A DNA stretch of 64,000 nucleotides from AC-32 sp963716865 (GCA_963716865.1 CAVQUF010000003.1:644451-708450); one strand, 5' to 3'. Positions 8,106-16,783 are shown, counted from the stretch's first letter. Made by a program: numbers and translations. Notes: generated from the letters alone by a model not told the origin.

Positions 8106-8786
8106 GTGCTCGGGTTGCTCTACGACATCCATGGGAACCTGCCGGCTCTCGAGGCCGTGCTGGCGGAGGCCGAGGGCGAAGGCGTGGACCGGTGGCTGCT
8201 CGGCGGCGACTACGGGACTCCGAGCCCGTGGCCCTTGGAGACGTTGAGCCGGCTGAGGGAGCTCGAGAATGCGACCTGGATCCGCGGCAACGGCGAGCGC
8301 TGGCTGCGCGAACCGCCGGCCGATCGCCCCGAAGTCATGCGGGACTACGCGGTGTTTCGCGGCAACCTGCCCGAGGAGGAGATCGACTGGCTCTATGCAT
8401 TGCCGGAGCGGGCCGAGCTGGACGGTGTGCTCTACGTGCACGGCTCGCCGCTCTCGGACGTCGAGAGCTTCGCGCCGGAGCCCCAGGCGGAGGACGAAGA
8501 GATCCGCCTGCTCGCGGGAGAGCGCGACCGGGTGGTTGCGTTTGGCCACAGCCATCAGCAGTTCCGGCGGTCAGGGCCCAACGGGACGAGGCTGGTGAAT
8601 CCGGGCAGCGTCGGGATGCCGCTCGACGGCGACCGCCGCGCGGCCTGGGCAGTGAGCGCCGCACCCGGAGAGCTCGAGTTTCGGCGAACCGAGTACGACG
8701 TCGAGCGGGCGGCCGACGCATACCGGGCGCTGAGCGGCAGATTCGGGCCGTTCGCGGCCGGAAGAATCGAGCGCGGCTCGGACTGA
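8106..8786 (+). CDS. Metallophosphoesterase (YfcE/calcineurin-like)
   Basis: A 226-residue binuclear metal phosphoesterase. Seen: DIHGN (residues about 7-11), GGDYGT (about 34-39) where most relatives have GGDxxxxGP, RGNGERW (about 60), VHGSP (about 110) and the C-terminal GHSHQQF (about 146-152), with the NPGSVGMP segment that marks the YfcE/MJ0936 group. The substrate cannot be told; related enzymes cleave phosphodiesters. It is divergent from the Etf fusion gene with only 20 nt between start codons. Confidence 0.85.
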   Translation: MLGLLYDIHGNLPALEAVLAEAEGEGVDRWLLGGDYGTPSPWPLETLSRLRELENATWIRGNGERWLREPPADRPEVMRDYAVFRGNLPEEEIDWLYALPERAELDGVLYVHGSPLSDVESFAPEPQAEDEEIRLLAGERDRVVAFGHSHQQFRRSGPNGTRLVNPGSVGMPLDGDRRAAWAVSAAPGELEFRRTEYDVERAADAYRALSGRFGPFAAGRIERGSD

Positions 8787-8838
8787 GGGCCCGGCCTTCG
8801 GGCGCCGCGCGGAAGGGCACGCATCCGGCGCATTTCGG

Positions 8839-8886
8839 TCACACACGCGTGCGCCCGCGTTCGTTACGCTCGCAGCGGGGAGGAGG
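8839..8886 (-). repeat. Intergenic repeat family 2, copy 2 (inverted)
   Basis: Read on the minus strand it gives CCTCCTCCCCGCTGCGAGCG, then TAACGA, and ends CACGCGTGTGTGAC, matching the copy at 12685-12733 for more than 20 consecutive bases at its start. Lies between convergent genes. Confidence 0.6.
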
Positions 8887-8913
8887 CTGGGCGCGCCTTA
8901 ACTAGGGGAGTGG

Positions 8914-9351
8914 CTAGCCCGCGAGCGCCGCGACGAGCTCGATCTCCACGCCTCCCAGCGCGTTCGAGACCGGGCAGCCCTTCTTCGCCTCGTCGGCGGC
9001 GGCACGGAACGTCTCCTCGTCGACTCCCTCCACCTCGCCGCGAATCGAGAGTCGCATCGAGATGATGCGAAACCCCTCGTCGGTCCGGTCGAGCGAGCAG
9101 ACCGCGTCGGTCTCGAGTCGCGTCGGCGGATGCCCCTCCTGGGCGAGTCCATTGGCCAGAGCCATCGAGACGCAGGTCGCGTGCGCGGCCGCGATCAGCT
9201 CCTCCGGACTGGTCTTGCCGCCCGACTCCTCGAACCGCGATGCGAACGTCACCTCCTGGCCGCTGATCGCGCCACTCCCGGTGTCGAACCGGCCCGAGCC
9301 ACTGAGGAGGTCGCCCTCCCACGTCGCGTGGGCATGCCGCTCAATCGCCAT
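8914..9351 (-). CDS. OsmC family peroxiredoxin-like protein
   Basis: A 145-residue OsmC/Ohr-type protein that reduces organic hydroperoxides with paired cysteines. The two catalytic cysteines are visible in HATCVSMALA (about residue 68) and GCPVSNAL (about residue 131); the intervening sequence follows the OsmC fold (TSPEELIAAAH). The frame extends further upstream, but ATG 9351 starts the conserved MAIERHAHATWEGDL segment. The start lies 11 nt inside the end of rarA, so the two are co-transcribed. The osmC-like group is more likely than Ohr because the N-terminus is short. Confidence 0.9.
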   Translation of the reverse strand: MAIERHAHATWEGDLLSGSGRFDTGSGAISGQEVTFASRFEESGGKTSPEELIAAAHATCVSMALANGLAQEGHPPTRLETDAVCSLDRTDEGFRIISMRLSIRGEVEGVDEETFRAAADEAKKGCPVSNALGGVEIELVAALAG

Positions 9352-10603
9352 CGTCTGCTTCCTCCTCGCCTGACCCAGAAGGTCGGTAGTAGGTCCGTCC
9401 CCGTAGCTCGTCCGGCAGGTGCTCGGCCCCGAACCCCCGCGGATCGTCGTGCGGGTAAATGTAACCCGCTCCGCGCCCGAGCTGGCGCGCCCCCCGATAG
9501 CCGGCGCTCCGGAGGGCATCCGGCGGCCGCGCGTGGCCGTGCTCCTTCACGTCGGCCGTCGCCTCCTGGAGCGCGACGTAGGAGGCGTTCGACTTCGGCG
9601 CGCGCGCCAGGTAGATCGCGGCCTGGGCCAGGTTCAGGCGCGCCTCCGGCAGGCCCACGTGCTCGACCGCCTGGGCCGCTGCGACCGCCACGAGCAGCGC
9701 CCGGGGATCCGCGTTGCCGATGTCCTCCGAGGCCAGCACGATCATCCGCCGCGCGATGAAGCGGGCATCCTCGCCGCCCTCGAGCATCGCCGCGAGGTAG
9801 TAGACCGACGCGTCCGGATCCGAGCCTCGCATCGACTTGATGAAGGCCGACGCGAAGTCGTACTGGGCGTCGCCGCCCTTGTCGTAGACGAGCGGCCGCT
9901 TGCGGGCGGCATCCTCGACGTGCTCCTCGCCGAGAGCGTCGTCGCCGGCGGTCTGGGCCGAGACCTCGAGGATGTTGAGCGCATTGCGGGCATCGCCGCC
10001 CGCTCGGCGCGCGACCAATTCGACGAGCTCGTCGCCGACCTCGATCTCGAGCGCTTCCGCGCCCCGTCGCACGATCGTTGCCAGCTCTTCCTCGGAGAGC
10101 GGCTCGAGCTCGTACACCTGGCACCGGGAGAGGAGCGCCGAGTTGACTTCGAAGTAGGGGTTCTCGGTCGTTGCCCCGATCAGGGTGATGAGCCCCTCCT
10201 CGACTCCCGGCAGCAGGGCGTCCTGCTGGGCCTTGTTGAACCGGTGAATCTCGTCCAGGAAGAGAATCGTGCGCTGCCCGGAGCCGCCGAGTCGATCGCG
10301 GGCGCGTGCGAGAGCTCCGCGCACGTCCGAGACCGAGGCCGACACGGCCGAGAGCTCCTCGAACGCGGCTCCGGTGGTCTCGGCCACGATGCGGGCGAGG
10401 GTCGTCTTCCCGCTGCCCGGTGGCCCGAACAGGATCATCGAGCCGACCCGGTCATTGGCGATCGCGACCCTGAGCGCGGATCCTTCGCCGAGGGTCTGCT
10501 CCTGGCCGACGAAGTTCTCGAGCGCCCGCGGCCGAAGCCGCAGGGCCAGAGGCGCCTGCTCGCGTATCCGCTCCTGCGCTGCGTCGGCGAAGAGGTCGCT
10601 CAC
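9341..10603 (-). CDS. rarA: Replication-associated recombination protein A (RarA/MgsA AAA+ ATPase)
   Basis: A clamp-loader-like AAA+ ATPase that acts at stalled replication forks. Walker A GPPGSGKTT, Walker B LFLDEIHRFNK, sensor-1 GATTENPYFEVN and arginine finger LLSRCQVYEL are all present, followed by the MgsA tetramerisation region (DPDASVYYLAAMLEGGEDARFIARR) and C-terminal YPHDDP motif. Length 420 residues is normal. The open frame runs far upstream, antisense to the dioxygenase gene; GTG 10603 (SDLFADAAQERIREQ) is chosen because it precedes the conserved LRPRALENFVGQ and leaves a 21-nt divergent gap. Confidence 0.93.
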   Translation of the reverse strand: MSDLFADAAQERIREQAPLALRLRPRALENFVGQEQTLGEGSALRVAIANDRVGSMILFGPPGSGKTTLARIVAETTGAAFEELSAVSASVSDVRGALARARDRLGGSGQRTILFLDEIHRFNKAQQDALLPGVEEGLITLIGATTENPYFEVNSALLSRCQVYELEPLSEEELATIVRRGAEALEIEVGDELVELVARRAGGDARNALNILEVSAQTAGDDALGEEHVEDAARKRPLVYDKGGDAQYDFASAFIKSMRGSDPDASVYYLAAMLEGGEDARFIARRMIVLASEDIGNADPRALLVAVAAAQAVEHVGLPEARLNLAQAAIYLARAPKSNASYVALQEATADVKEHGHARPPDALRSAGYRGARQLGRGAGYIYPHDDPRGFGAEHLPDELRGRTYYRPSGSGEEEADDGD

Positions 10604-10612
10604 GCCGGGAAG

Positions 10613-10618
10613 TATGCT
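10613..10618 (+). promoter_or_regulatory. -10 element of a leaderless promoter (TATGCT)
   Basis: TATGCT ends 6 nt before GTG 10625 in the 21-nt gap between the divergent rarA and dioxygenase genes, so there is no room for a leader. Confidence 0.65.
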
Positions 10619-10624
10619 CCGGCC

Positions 10625-11341
10625 GTGGAGGGTCACGAGGCCGAGGACTTCAGCGCGCCCGTTCTCCCGGGCGAGGGCGAGAGCGACTACGAGCGATATC
10701 TCCGCACCGACGAGCTCCTGGCCTTGCAGAAGACCCCGGATGAGCAGGCCCACCGGGACGAGCACCTTTTCCAGACGGTCCATCAGGCGTCGGAGCTCTG
10801 GCTGAAGCTCGCCTGGAGCGAGGCCGAGGAGGCGACCCGCCTCATCGAGCAGAGCGACCTTGCGGCCGCCGAGCGCCTCCTCCGGCGGAGCATCCTCTGT
10901 CTCGACTACGTGATCCGCCAGCTGGACATGCTCGAGGAGATGTCGCCGTGGGAGTACCAGACGATCCGCAAGGTTCTGGGTCACGGCAGCGGCTTCGACT
11001 CGCCGGGTTTCCGCGAGATCCGCCGAATCACGCCGCAGCTGGGGCAGTCGTTCTTCGCCCTCGTGCGCGAGCGCGGGCTCTCAGTCGTCGAGCTCTACCG
11101 ACAGGGCCGCGAGCACGAGGACCTTTACCAGCTCGCAGAGCTTCTGATCGCCTGGGACGAGCGGATCTCCCTCTGGCGCATGCGGCACTACCTGGTCGTG
11201 GCGCGGGTGATCGGCGACCAGGTCGTCGGCACGCAGGGCACGCCTGTCGAGCTGCTCGGCGGGCTGATCAAGCAGCGTTTCTACCCCGAGCTCTGGCAGG
11301 CCCGCAACAAGCTCACGCAGCTCTCCAACGAGGAGGACTGA
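10625..11341 (+). CDS. kynA: Tryptophan 2,3-dioxygenase
   Basis: Heme enzyme that opens the indole ring of tryptophan to N-formylkynurenine, the first step of the kynurenine route. The 238-residue protein carries the family hallmarks: YERYLRTDELLALQ near the start, DEHLFQTVHQASELWLKL with the proposed distal histidine, the QSGFDSPGFREIR-like GSGFDSPGFREIRRI, and WRMRHYLVVARVIGDQVVGTQGT with the proximal heme histidine. It is shorter than proteobacterial enzymes of about 280 residues but matches the compact bacterial type. GTG 10625 follows a leaderless promoter. Its TGA stop lies in frame with the M20 peptidase that follows immediately. Confidence 0.93.
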   Translation: MEGHEAEDFSAPVLPGEGESDYERYLRTDELLALQKTPDEQAHRDEHLFQTVHQASELWLKLAWSEAEEATRLIEQSDLAAAERLLRRSILCLDYVIRQLDMLEEMSPWEYQTIRKVLGHGSGFDSPGFREIRRITPQLGQSFFALVRERGLSVVELYRQGREHEDLYQLAELLIAWDERISLWRMRHYLVVARVIGDQVVGTQGTPVELLGGLIKQRFYPELWQARNKLTQLSNEED

Positions 11342-11359
11342 ACCGCGGTCGCTGCCGCG

Positions 11360-12643
11360 CTGCGCGACGAGACGGCCGAGCTCCTCCGGGAGCTGATCCG
11401 GCTCGACACGGTCAACCCGCCGGGGAACGAGACGCTCGCGGCAGAGCTCCTGCGCGACTACCTCGCGGAGAGCGGGGTCGAGAGCGAGCTTCTGGCGAAA
11501 GTGCCCGAGCGCGCGAACCTCGTTGCGCGGCTGCCCGGGCGCGGCGACGGGCCGAGCCTGCTTCTGCTCTCGCACACGGACACCGTCGTCGCGGACGCCT
11601 CCGAATGGCAGGTGGACCCCTGGTCGGCGGAGGTCCGCGACGGCGAGATCTGGGGCCGCGGCGCGCTCGACATGAAGGGCGAGGTGGCGGCGAGCGCCGT
11701 CGCGCTCGCATCTCTGGCGCGGGAGGGTTTCGAACCCGCGGGCGAGCTGATCTTCGTGGCGGCCGCCGACGAGGAGGTTGGCGACGACTACGGGCTGTCC
11801 TGGCTGTGCCGCGAGCATCCGGACGCCGTGCGGGCCGACTACGCGCTCAACGAAGGCGGCGGAGAGCGGGTCGAGCTGGGCGGCCGCGCGTTCTACGTCT
11901 GCTCGACCGCGGAGAAGATGAGCTCGCCGTTCCGCCTGACGGTGCACGGCCGCGCGGGTCACGCCTCGATGCCCGGGATCGCTGACAACGCGCTCGCCAA
12001 GGCGGCGCCGCTGATCGAACGCCTGGCGGCGTACCGTCCCGAGCCGCGGCTGGGGGTGGAGACCGAGGCGCTCGTCCAAGCAGTCGTGGGGGACCAGCTT
12101 GAGGCGACCCAGGTGCTCGAGCTCGCCCGGGGGCTCGACCCGTACGCCGCGGAGATGATCGAGCCGCTGCTCTCGCTGACGCTGTCGCCGACGATCATCT
12201 CCGCCTCCGAGCGCCGCAACGTGATCCCGTCGACGTGCGTGATCGACGTGGACTGCCGGCTGCTGCCCGAGCAGACGCAGGCCGAAGCGGAGGAGACGGT
12301 GCGCTCCGTGCTCGGGGACGGGGACTACGACCTCGAGTGGATCGAAGCTCGCGGCGGCACGCGCTCGCCGCTGCAGACGCCGCTCTGGGACGCGGTCGAG
12401 AGCTTCGTCGCCGAGGCGGAGCCCGGCGCGGCGGTGGTTCCGCTCTGCGTCGCCGGCTTCACCGACAGCCACTGGCTCCGCGAGGCGTTCGGGACGGTGG
12501 CGTACGGCTTCTTCCCGATGCGCGCGATGGACCCGCGTGAAGCGGCGCGGCTCGTGCACTCGGCGGACGAGCGGGTCGCAGTCGACGACCTCGAGCTCGG
12601 CGTGCAGTGCTTCCGCCACGTCGCCCAGACCCTCTGCGCCTGA
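11360..12643 (+). CDS. M20 family metallopeptidase (ArgE/DapE/CPG2-like) without a canonical start codon
   Basis: Zinc-dependent exopeptidase or deacylase. Metal-binding motifs are complete: LSHTDTV, GRGALDMKG, ADEEVGDDYG and the late TDSHWL histidine region; the dimerisation domain contains GRAGHAS. Conserved sequence (ELLRELIRLDTVNPPGNE) begins right after the dioxygenase stop and in the same frame, yet no ATG, GTG or TTG occurs between the stop (11339-11341) and GTG 11501, which would delete about 50 conserved residues. I place a tentative start at CTG 11360; GTC 11348 is another possibility. AGGAGG at 11331-11336 is well placed for initiation just after the dioxygenase stop. Confidence 0.85.
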   Translation: MRDETAELLRELIRLDTVNPPGNETLAAELLRDYLAESGVESELLAKVPERANLVARLPGRGDGPSLLLLSHTDTVVADASEWQVDPWSAEVRDGEIWGRGALDMKGEVAASAVALASLAREGFEPAGELIFVAAADEEVGDDYGLSWLCREHPDAVRADYALNEGGGERVELGGRAFYVCSTAEKMSSPFRLTVHGRAGHASMPGIADNALAKAAPLIERLAAYRPEPRLGVETEALVQAVVGDQLEATQVLELARGLDPYAAEMIEPLLSLTLSPTIISASERRNVIPSTCVIDVDCRLLPEQTQAEAEETVRSVLGDGDYDLEWIEARGGTRSPLQTPLWDAVESFVAEAEPGAAVVPLCVAGFTDSHWLREAFGTVAYGFFPMRAMDPREAARLVHSADERVAVDDLELGVQCFRHVAQTLCA

Positions 12644-12684
12644 TCGCCGGGCCGGCGCCGGCTTCGAGCCGCAGGTCCCAGTAG

Positions 12685-12733
12685 CCTCCTCCCCGCTGCG
12701 AGCGTAACGAGGAAACGCGCACACGTGGGTGAC
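12685..12733 (+). repeat. Intergenic repeat family 2, copy 3
   Basis: CCTCCTCCCCGCTGCGAGCG is followed by TAACGAGGAAACGCG and CACGTGGGTGAC. Downstream the bases ACAAAATCGTGCCGAAATTGG resemble ACACAATCGGCACGAATTTGG found after hemC at about 1928. Confidence 0.6.
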
Positions 12734-12778
12734 AAAATCGTGCCGAAATTGGGGAGGCGCGATCCCGGAGTCTCGCGC

Positions 12779-12784
12779 TACGCT
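12779..12784 (+). promoter_or_regulatory. -10 element of a leaderless promoter (TACGCT)
   Basis: TACGCT ends 8 nt before ATG 12793. Confidence 0.6.
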
Positions 12785-12792
12785 CTTTCCCG

Positions 12793-13602
12793 ATGGCAGC
12801 GGAAAAGCGCGACGAGAAGGTCCGGCTCGGCGGGATGGCGCTCCTCAACGGCGTGCTCGTGCACGGCCCCAACGCCTGGGCCTGCGCGGTGCGGACGCCC
12901 GCCGGCGAGCTCAAGGTCGCCTCGGCCTACAAGAGCCTGCGGGCCAACCAGGTGCGTTCGCCGCTCCTTCGCGGCCCCCTGCGGTTCGCCGAGATGTTCG
13001 CGCTGCTGCCGGCGATCAGGCGGCAGCTCCCCGAGGCGCGGCTCCCATTCCAGCGGACGCAGGTGATCGGCGCGATGGTCGCCAGTGCGCTCGCGGTGCG
13101 TGCCGTCCGGGGCTCGCGCCACCTAACCCCGCTCGCCCGCGAGCTCGTCTCCGGCCTGATCTCGGCCGTGCCCGCGACGCTCGCGCTGCGTGGCTCCGAG
13201 CTCGCCGCGTACCACGGCGCCGAGCACATCTCGATCGGCAGCTACGAGCACGGCGCACCGCGCGAGCGGGAGCACGAGCGCTGCGGCTCGCACATGCTCG
13301 CCCCCCTCCTGATCAGCTCTGCGATCGGTGGAGCCCTCGCGTCGCGCGCCCCAGCGCAGATGCGCGCCTCGGCGCGCCTGCTCGCCCAGCTCGGCGCGCT
13401 CGCCGCGACGACCGAGATCTTCGGCTGGATGGTGCGGAACCCCGACCACCGCCTCGCCCAGGCGCTCTCCCGCCCGGGCCACGAGCTGCAGCACCGATTC
13501 GCCACGGCCGAGCCCACGCCCGAGCAGCTCGAGGTCGCCGAGGCGGCCCTCGCCGCCTGTCTCGAGCTCGAGCGCAACGCAGATGGAGCGCACCAGAACT
13601 AA
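12793..13602 (+). CDS. DUF1385 family membrane protein
   Basis: The 269-residue protein fits the DUF1385 (YqhQ-like) family of uncharacterised predicted membrane proteins. Seen: the N-terminal GGMALLNGVLVHG (family form GGQAVMEGVMM), AYHGAEH in the centre (about residue 141), HERCGSHM, and the C-terminal PGHELQHRFATAEPTPEQLEVA. The conserved His/Cys residues suggest metal binding. Hydrophobic stretches near residues 95-105 and 170-220 could be membrane-inserted. Its 3' end overlaps the next gene by 20 nt, implying co-expression with nicotinate phosphoribosyltransferase; no functional link is known to me. Confidence 0.8.
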   Translation: MAAEKRDEKVRLGGMALLNGVLVHGPNAWACAVRTPAGELKVASAYKSLRANQVRSPLLRGPLRFAEMFALLPAIRRQLPEARLPFQRTQVIGAMVASALAVRAVRGSRHLTPLARELVSGLISAVPATLALRGSELAAYHGAEHISIGSYEHGAPREREHERCGSHMLAPLLISSAIGGALASRAPAQMRASARLLAQLGALAATTEIFGWMVRNPDHRLAQALSRPGHELQHRFATAEPTPEQLEVAEAALAACLELERNADGAHQN

Positions 13603-14662
13603 CCGACTTGCGCCGGAGGTCTTCGAGCTCCCCGTCGAGAAGATGCGGGAGGGCTACTACACCGACGCGTACTTCAACCACACGCGGCAGGTGCTTCTGC
13701 GCGACGGGCGCCGCCCGCGCGTCGTGATGCAGGTCTTCGAGAAGAAGCACTCGCACCTCGGCGGGGTTGACGAGGCGATCGCGATCCTCAAGCTCTGCGG
13801 GGACGACTGGGACGACCTCACCGTCCACGCCCTCCACGACGGCGACGCGATCGAGCCCTACGAGCCGGTGCTGACGATCGAGGGCGACTACACCGGCTTC
13901 GCGCACCTGGAGACCGCATACCTCGGCGTCCTCGCCCGGCGCACGCTCATCACGACCAACGTCGTCCGCGTCCTCGAGGCGGCGAACGGGAAGCCGATCA
14001 TCTTCATGCCGGCCCGCCACGACCACCACCGCGTGCAGACCGGCGACGGCTACGCGGCCTGGGTCGCCGGACAGGTCGTGGGCGCCGAGATCGGCGTCAC
14101 CTCGGAGGCGCAGGCCTCCTGGTGGGGCGGACGGGGCCTCGGAACCGTGCCGCACTCGCTGATCGCCTCGTACGGCGGCAACACGGTCCTTGCCGCCACG
14201 AAGTTCGCGGAGAACGCCGACCCGGACATCAACATCACCGTCCTGGTCGACTTCGACAACGACTCCGTCAAGACCGCGCTCGAGGTCGCGCGTGCGCTCG
14301 GCCCGCGGCTCTGGGGCGTCCGGCTGGACACCTCCGGCCAGCTCGTTGACCGGTCGCTCTGGGGGGAGATGGGCGACTTCGACCCGCGTGGCGTCAACGA
14401 GCGGCTCGTGCGAAACGTGCGCGAGGCCCTCGACCGGGACGGCTTCGAGCGCGTCAAGATCGTCGCCTCGGGCGGCTTCACCGTCGAGCGGATCCGCGAG
14501 TTCGAGGAGCACGGCGTGCCCGTCGACTCCTACGGCGTCGGCTCCGCGCTCATTCGCGGCGAGAACGACTTCACGGCCGACATCGTCATGACCGACGGCC
14601 GGCCGTCGGCCAAGGCCGGTCGCGGGTACCGGGCGAATCCGCGCCTCGAGCTCGTCGAATGA
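13583..14662 (+). CDS. pncB: Nicotinate phosphoribosyltransferase
   Basis: Attaches nicotinate to phosphoribosyl pyrophosphate to recycle NAD precursors. The 359-residue chain starts MERTRTNRLAPEVFELPVEK and includes KMREGYYTDAYFNHTR, EPVLTIEGDYTGFAHLET, the HDHHRVQTGDGYAAW phosphate region, VRLDTSGQL and IVASGGFTVERIREF, typical of the nicotinate/nicotinamide phosphoribosyltransferase barrel. ATG 13583 is chosen because the earlier frame is antisense-like, Arg-rich sequence inside the preceding gene; this start gives a 20-nt overlap. The exact paralogue type (classic PncB versus the smaller type seen in actinobacteria and archaea) leans toward the smaller type. Confidence 0.9.
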   Translation: MERTRTNRLAPEVFELPVEKMREGYYTDAYFNHTRQVLLRDGRRPRVVMQVFEKKHSHLGGVDEAIAILKLCGDDWDDLTVHALHDGDAIEPYEPVLTIEGDYTGFAHLETAYLGVLARRTLITTNVVRVLEAANGKPIIFMPARHDHHRVQTGDGYAAWVAGQVVGAEIGVTSEAQASWWGGRGLGTVPHSLIASYGGNTVLAATKFAENADPDINITVLVDFDNDSVKTALEVARALGPRLWGVRLDTSGQLVDRSLWGEMGDFDPRGVNERLVRNVREALDRDGFERVKIVASGGFTVERIREFEEHGVPVDSYGVGSALIRGENDFTADIVMTDGRPSAKAGRGYRANPRLELVE

Positions 14663-14666
14663 GCGC

Positions 14667-15215
14667 TTGAGCGAGCCGCCGCTCGTCACCCGCGCGCTCG
14701 CGCTGGAGCGCGAGCTCGGGTTCGAGCGCTCGTCGATCCCGGAGGTCGGTCGGCTTCTGCACCTTCTCGCGGCGCAGCGCGGACGCACCCGGGTCGGCGA
14801 GCTCGGGACCGGCTGCGGCGTCGGGGGCGCCTGGATCGTCTCGGCGCTCCCGCCGGCGGTCCCGTTCGTGACCGTGGAGCTGGACGGCCGGCTGGCACGC
14901 GCCGCCTCCGAGCTCTTCGCCACAGACGGGAACGTCCGCGTGCTTCACGGCGACTGGCACGAGCTGATGCCGCCCGAGGCTCCGTTCGACCTCCTCTTCT
15001 ACGACGGCGGCGGCAAGCAGCACCCGGAGGTGGACGGCGACGACGTGGTCGGACTGCTCGCTCCCGGCGCGACGATCGTGATGGACGATCTCACCCCCGG
15101 CCGGAGCGAGCACGATCCGGTGCGCGATTTCTGGCTCAACCACGCCGAAATCGCCGCCCTGGAGCTCCTGACGACGCGGGAGACCGCAGCGATCGTCGGC
15201 ACCCGTCGCGGTTGA
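14667..15215 (+). CDS. O-methyltransferase-like class I methyltransferase
   Basis: A 182-residue SAM-binding protein. VGELGTGCGVGGAWIV (about residues 42-57) is motif I; VTVELDGR supplies the acidic ribose-binding residue; DLLFYDGGGKQH and IVMDDLTPG match the catechol-O-methyltransferase-like group, where the Asp residues bind a divalent metal. Slightly short for that family. It begins with TTG 14667, four bases after the pncB stop, so it is probably part of the same operon. The substrate is unknown. Confidence 0.75.
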   Translation: MSEPPLVTRALALERELGFERSSIPEVGRLLHLLAAQRGRTRVGELGTGCGVGGAWIVSALPPAVPFVTVELDGRLARAASELFATDGNVRVLHGDWHELMPPEAPFDLLFYDGGGKQHPEVDGDDVVGLLAPGATIVMDDLTPGRSEHDPVRDFWLNHAEIAALELLTTRETAAIVGTRRG

Positions 15216-15249
15216 CTCGGCCCGGAAAGCGACCAATAACTTAGAGAGG

Positions 15250-16755
15250 ATGGATTGGCTGGTGGTGCTCCGCGACGAGGTCGCGAACTGGTTGCCGCTG
15301 CTGTTCGCGGTGATGCTGTTCCTGATGGTCTACATCCTCTGGCGCACGCTGCAGGTGATGCCGCGCGTGACCGCCGCGAAGACGATGGTCTCCGACTCCT
15401 CGATCACGTGGGACGACGTCGCCGGCCTCGACGAGGCGAAGGAGGAGCTCGGAGAGGTCGTCGACTTCCTGCGCGACCCGCAGCGGTTCGGCCGGCTCGG
15501 CGCGCGCGTGCCGAAGGGGATCCTGCTCTACGGCCCACCGGGCACCGGCAAGACGCTGCTCGCGCGGGCGATCGCGCACGAGGCGGGCGCCCGCTTCTTC
15601 GCCCAGAGCGCCTCTGCTTTCGTCGAGATGTTCGCCGGCCTCGGCGCCGCCCGCATCCGCAAGCTGTTCGAGGAGGCGCGCAAGCACGCGCCGGCGATCA
15701 TCTTCATCGACGAGCTCGACGCGGTCGGCGCGCAGCGCACCGGCCACGGCTTCTCGCGTGAGCAGGACCAGACGCTGAACCAGCTGCTGGTCGAGCTCGA
15801 CGGCTTCGAGTCGCGTGAGCAGATCGTGGTCATGGGCGCCTCGAACCGGCTGCAGGACCTGGACGCGGCGCTGCTGCGCCCGGGCCGCTTCGATCGGCAG
15901 GTGCTCGTGGCGGCGCCGGATCTGGCGGGCCGCGAGGAGATCCTCGAGGTGCACACGCGCGGCAAGCCGCTCGCGGAGGACGTCGACCTGAAGGCGGTCG
16001 CGCGCCAGACCGCCGGCCTGACGGGGGCCGAGCTTGAGAACATCGCCAACGAGGCAGCCATCTTCGCCGGGCGCACCAATCAGACATCCCTCAGGCAGAA
16101 AGACTTCGACGACGCCATGGAACGCGTCGTGGCGGGGCTTCAGCAGCGCCGCGTAGTGACGGAGAAGGAACGGAGAATCCTCGCCTACCACGAGGCCGGC
16201 CACGCGGTCATGTCTCATCTGACCGGCGGCCTGCTGCCGGTGCACAAGGTGACGATCGTGTCCCGCGGGCAGGCGCTCGGCTACACGCTCAACCTGCCCA
16301 GCGAGGAGCGCTACCTGCATACGACGGAGGAATTCGAGGATCTTCTGATGGTGTACCTCGCCGGCCGGGCGGCCGAGCAGGTGATCTTCGGGCGGATCAC
16401 GAACGGCGCGGCGAACGACCTCGAGAAGGCGACGGAGCTGACACGCGCGATGGTCTTCGACTACGGGATGTCGAACGCGGCAGCCTCGCGCACGATGCGC
16501 GCTGACAACTACGCCCTCTCCGAGGCGACCAAGCGCCTCCGGGACGAGGAGCAGGCGCGTCTCACCGACCACGCCTTCGAGGAGGCGCTGCGCCTGCTCC
16601 AGAAGCACCGTTCGGCGCTCGACCGGATCGCGCTTGCGCTCCTCGACAAGGAGACGCTCGACAAGGGCGAGCTGGGCGAGCTGCTCGAGGGCGTCGAGCC
16701 GGAGTCGCGCTCCTCGGAGACGGCCGGCACCGTTCGGGTCGTCGCGGCCGACTAG
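15250..16755 (+). CDS. ftsH: FtsH-like AAA+ membrane zinc protease, short form with one membrane segment
   Basis: ATP-dependent protease of the FtsH family. One membrane helix (about residues 15-33) replaces the usual two helices and periplasmic domain, giving 501 residues instead of about 610-650. The AAA module is complete: Walker A GPPGTGKT (about 96-103), Walker B IIFIDELDAVG, second region of homology RPGRFDRQ; the pore motif is FVEMFAGLG. The zinc site HEAGH is at 314-318 and the third ligand lies in NDLEKATELTR. A ribosome binding site (AGAGAGG) immediately precedes the ATG. Catalytic residues look intact, so it is probably active but with altered substrate access; it may be a second FtsH of the genome. 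Confidence 0.9.
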   Translation: MDWLVVLRDEVANWLPLLFAVMLFLMVYILWRTLQVMPRVTAAKTMVSDSSITWDDVAGLDEAKEELGEVVDFLRDPQRFGRLGARVPKGILLYGPPGTGKTLLARAIAHEAGARFFAQSASAFVEMFAGLGAARIRKLFEEARKHAPAIIFIDELDAVGAQRTGHGFSREQDQTLNQLLVELDGFESREQIVVMGASNRLQDLDAALLRPGRFDRQVLVAAPDLAGREEILEVHTRGKPLAEDVDLKAVARQTAGLTGAELENIANEAAIFAGRTNQTSLRQKDFDDAMERVVAGLQQRRVVTEKERRILAYHEAGHAVMSHLTGGLLPVHKVTIVSRGQALGYTLNLPSEERYLHTTEEFEDLLMVYLAGRAAEQVIFGRITNGAANDLEKATELTRAMVFDYGMSNAAASRTMRADNYALSEATKRLRDEEQARLTDHAFEEALRLLQKHRSALDRIALALLDKETLDKGELGELLEGVEPESRSSETAGTVRVVAAD

Positions 16756-16783
16756 GCAGGCGCCGGTGGTGCCCTCGCCTCGA

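Noticed and set aside
9419..10624. N-terminal extension of the dioxygenase frame back to 9419
   Set aside because: It is antisense to the conserved rarA gene and shows no dioxygenase similarity; the true start is GTG 10625.
11339..11341. Selenocysteine insertion at the TGA between dioxygenase and M20 peptidase
   Set aside because: No selenocysteine element-like hairpin is evident directly after the TGA, and a complete dioxygenase ends there; coupling or an odd start is simpler.
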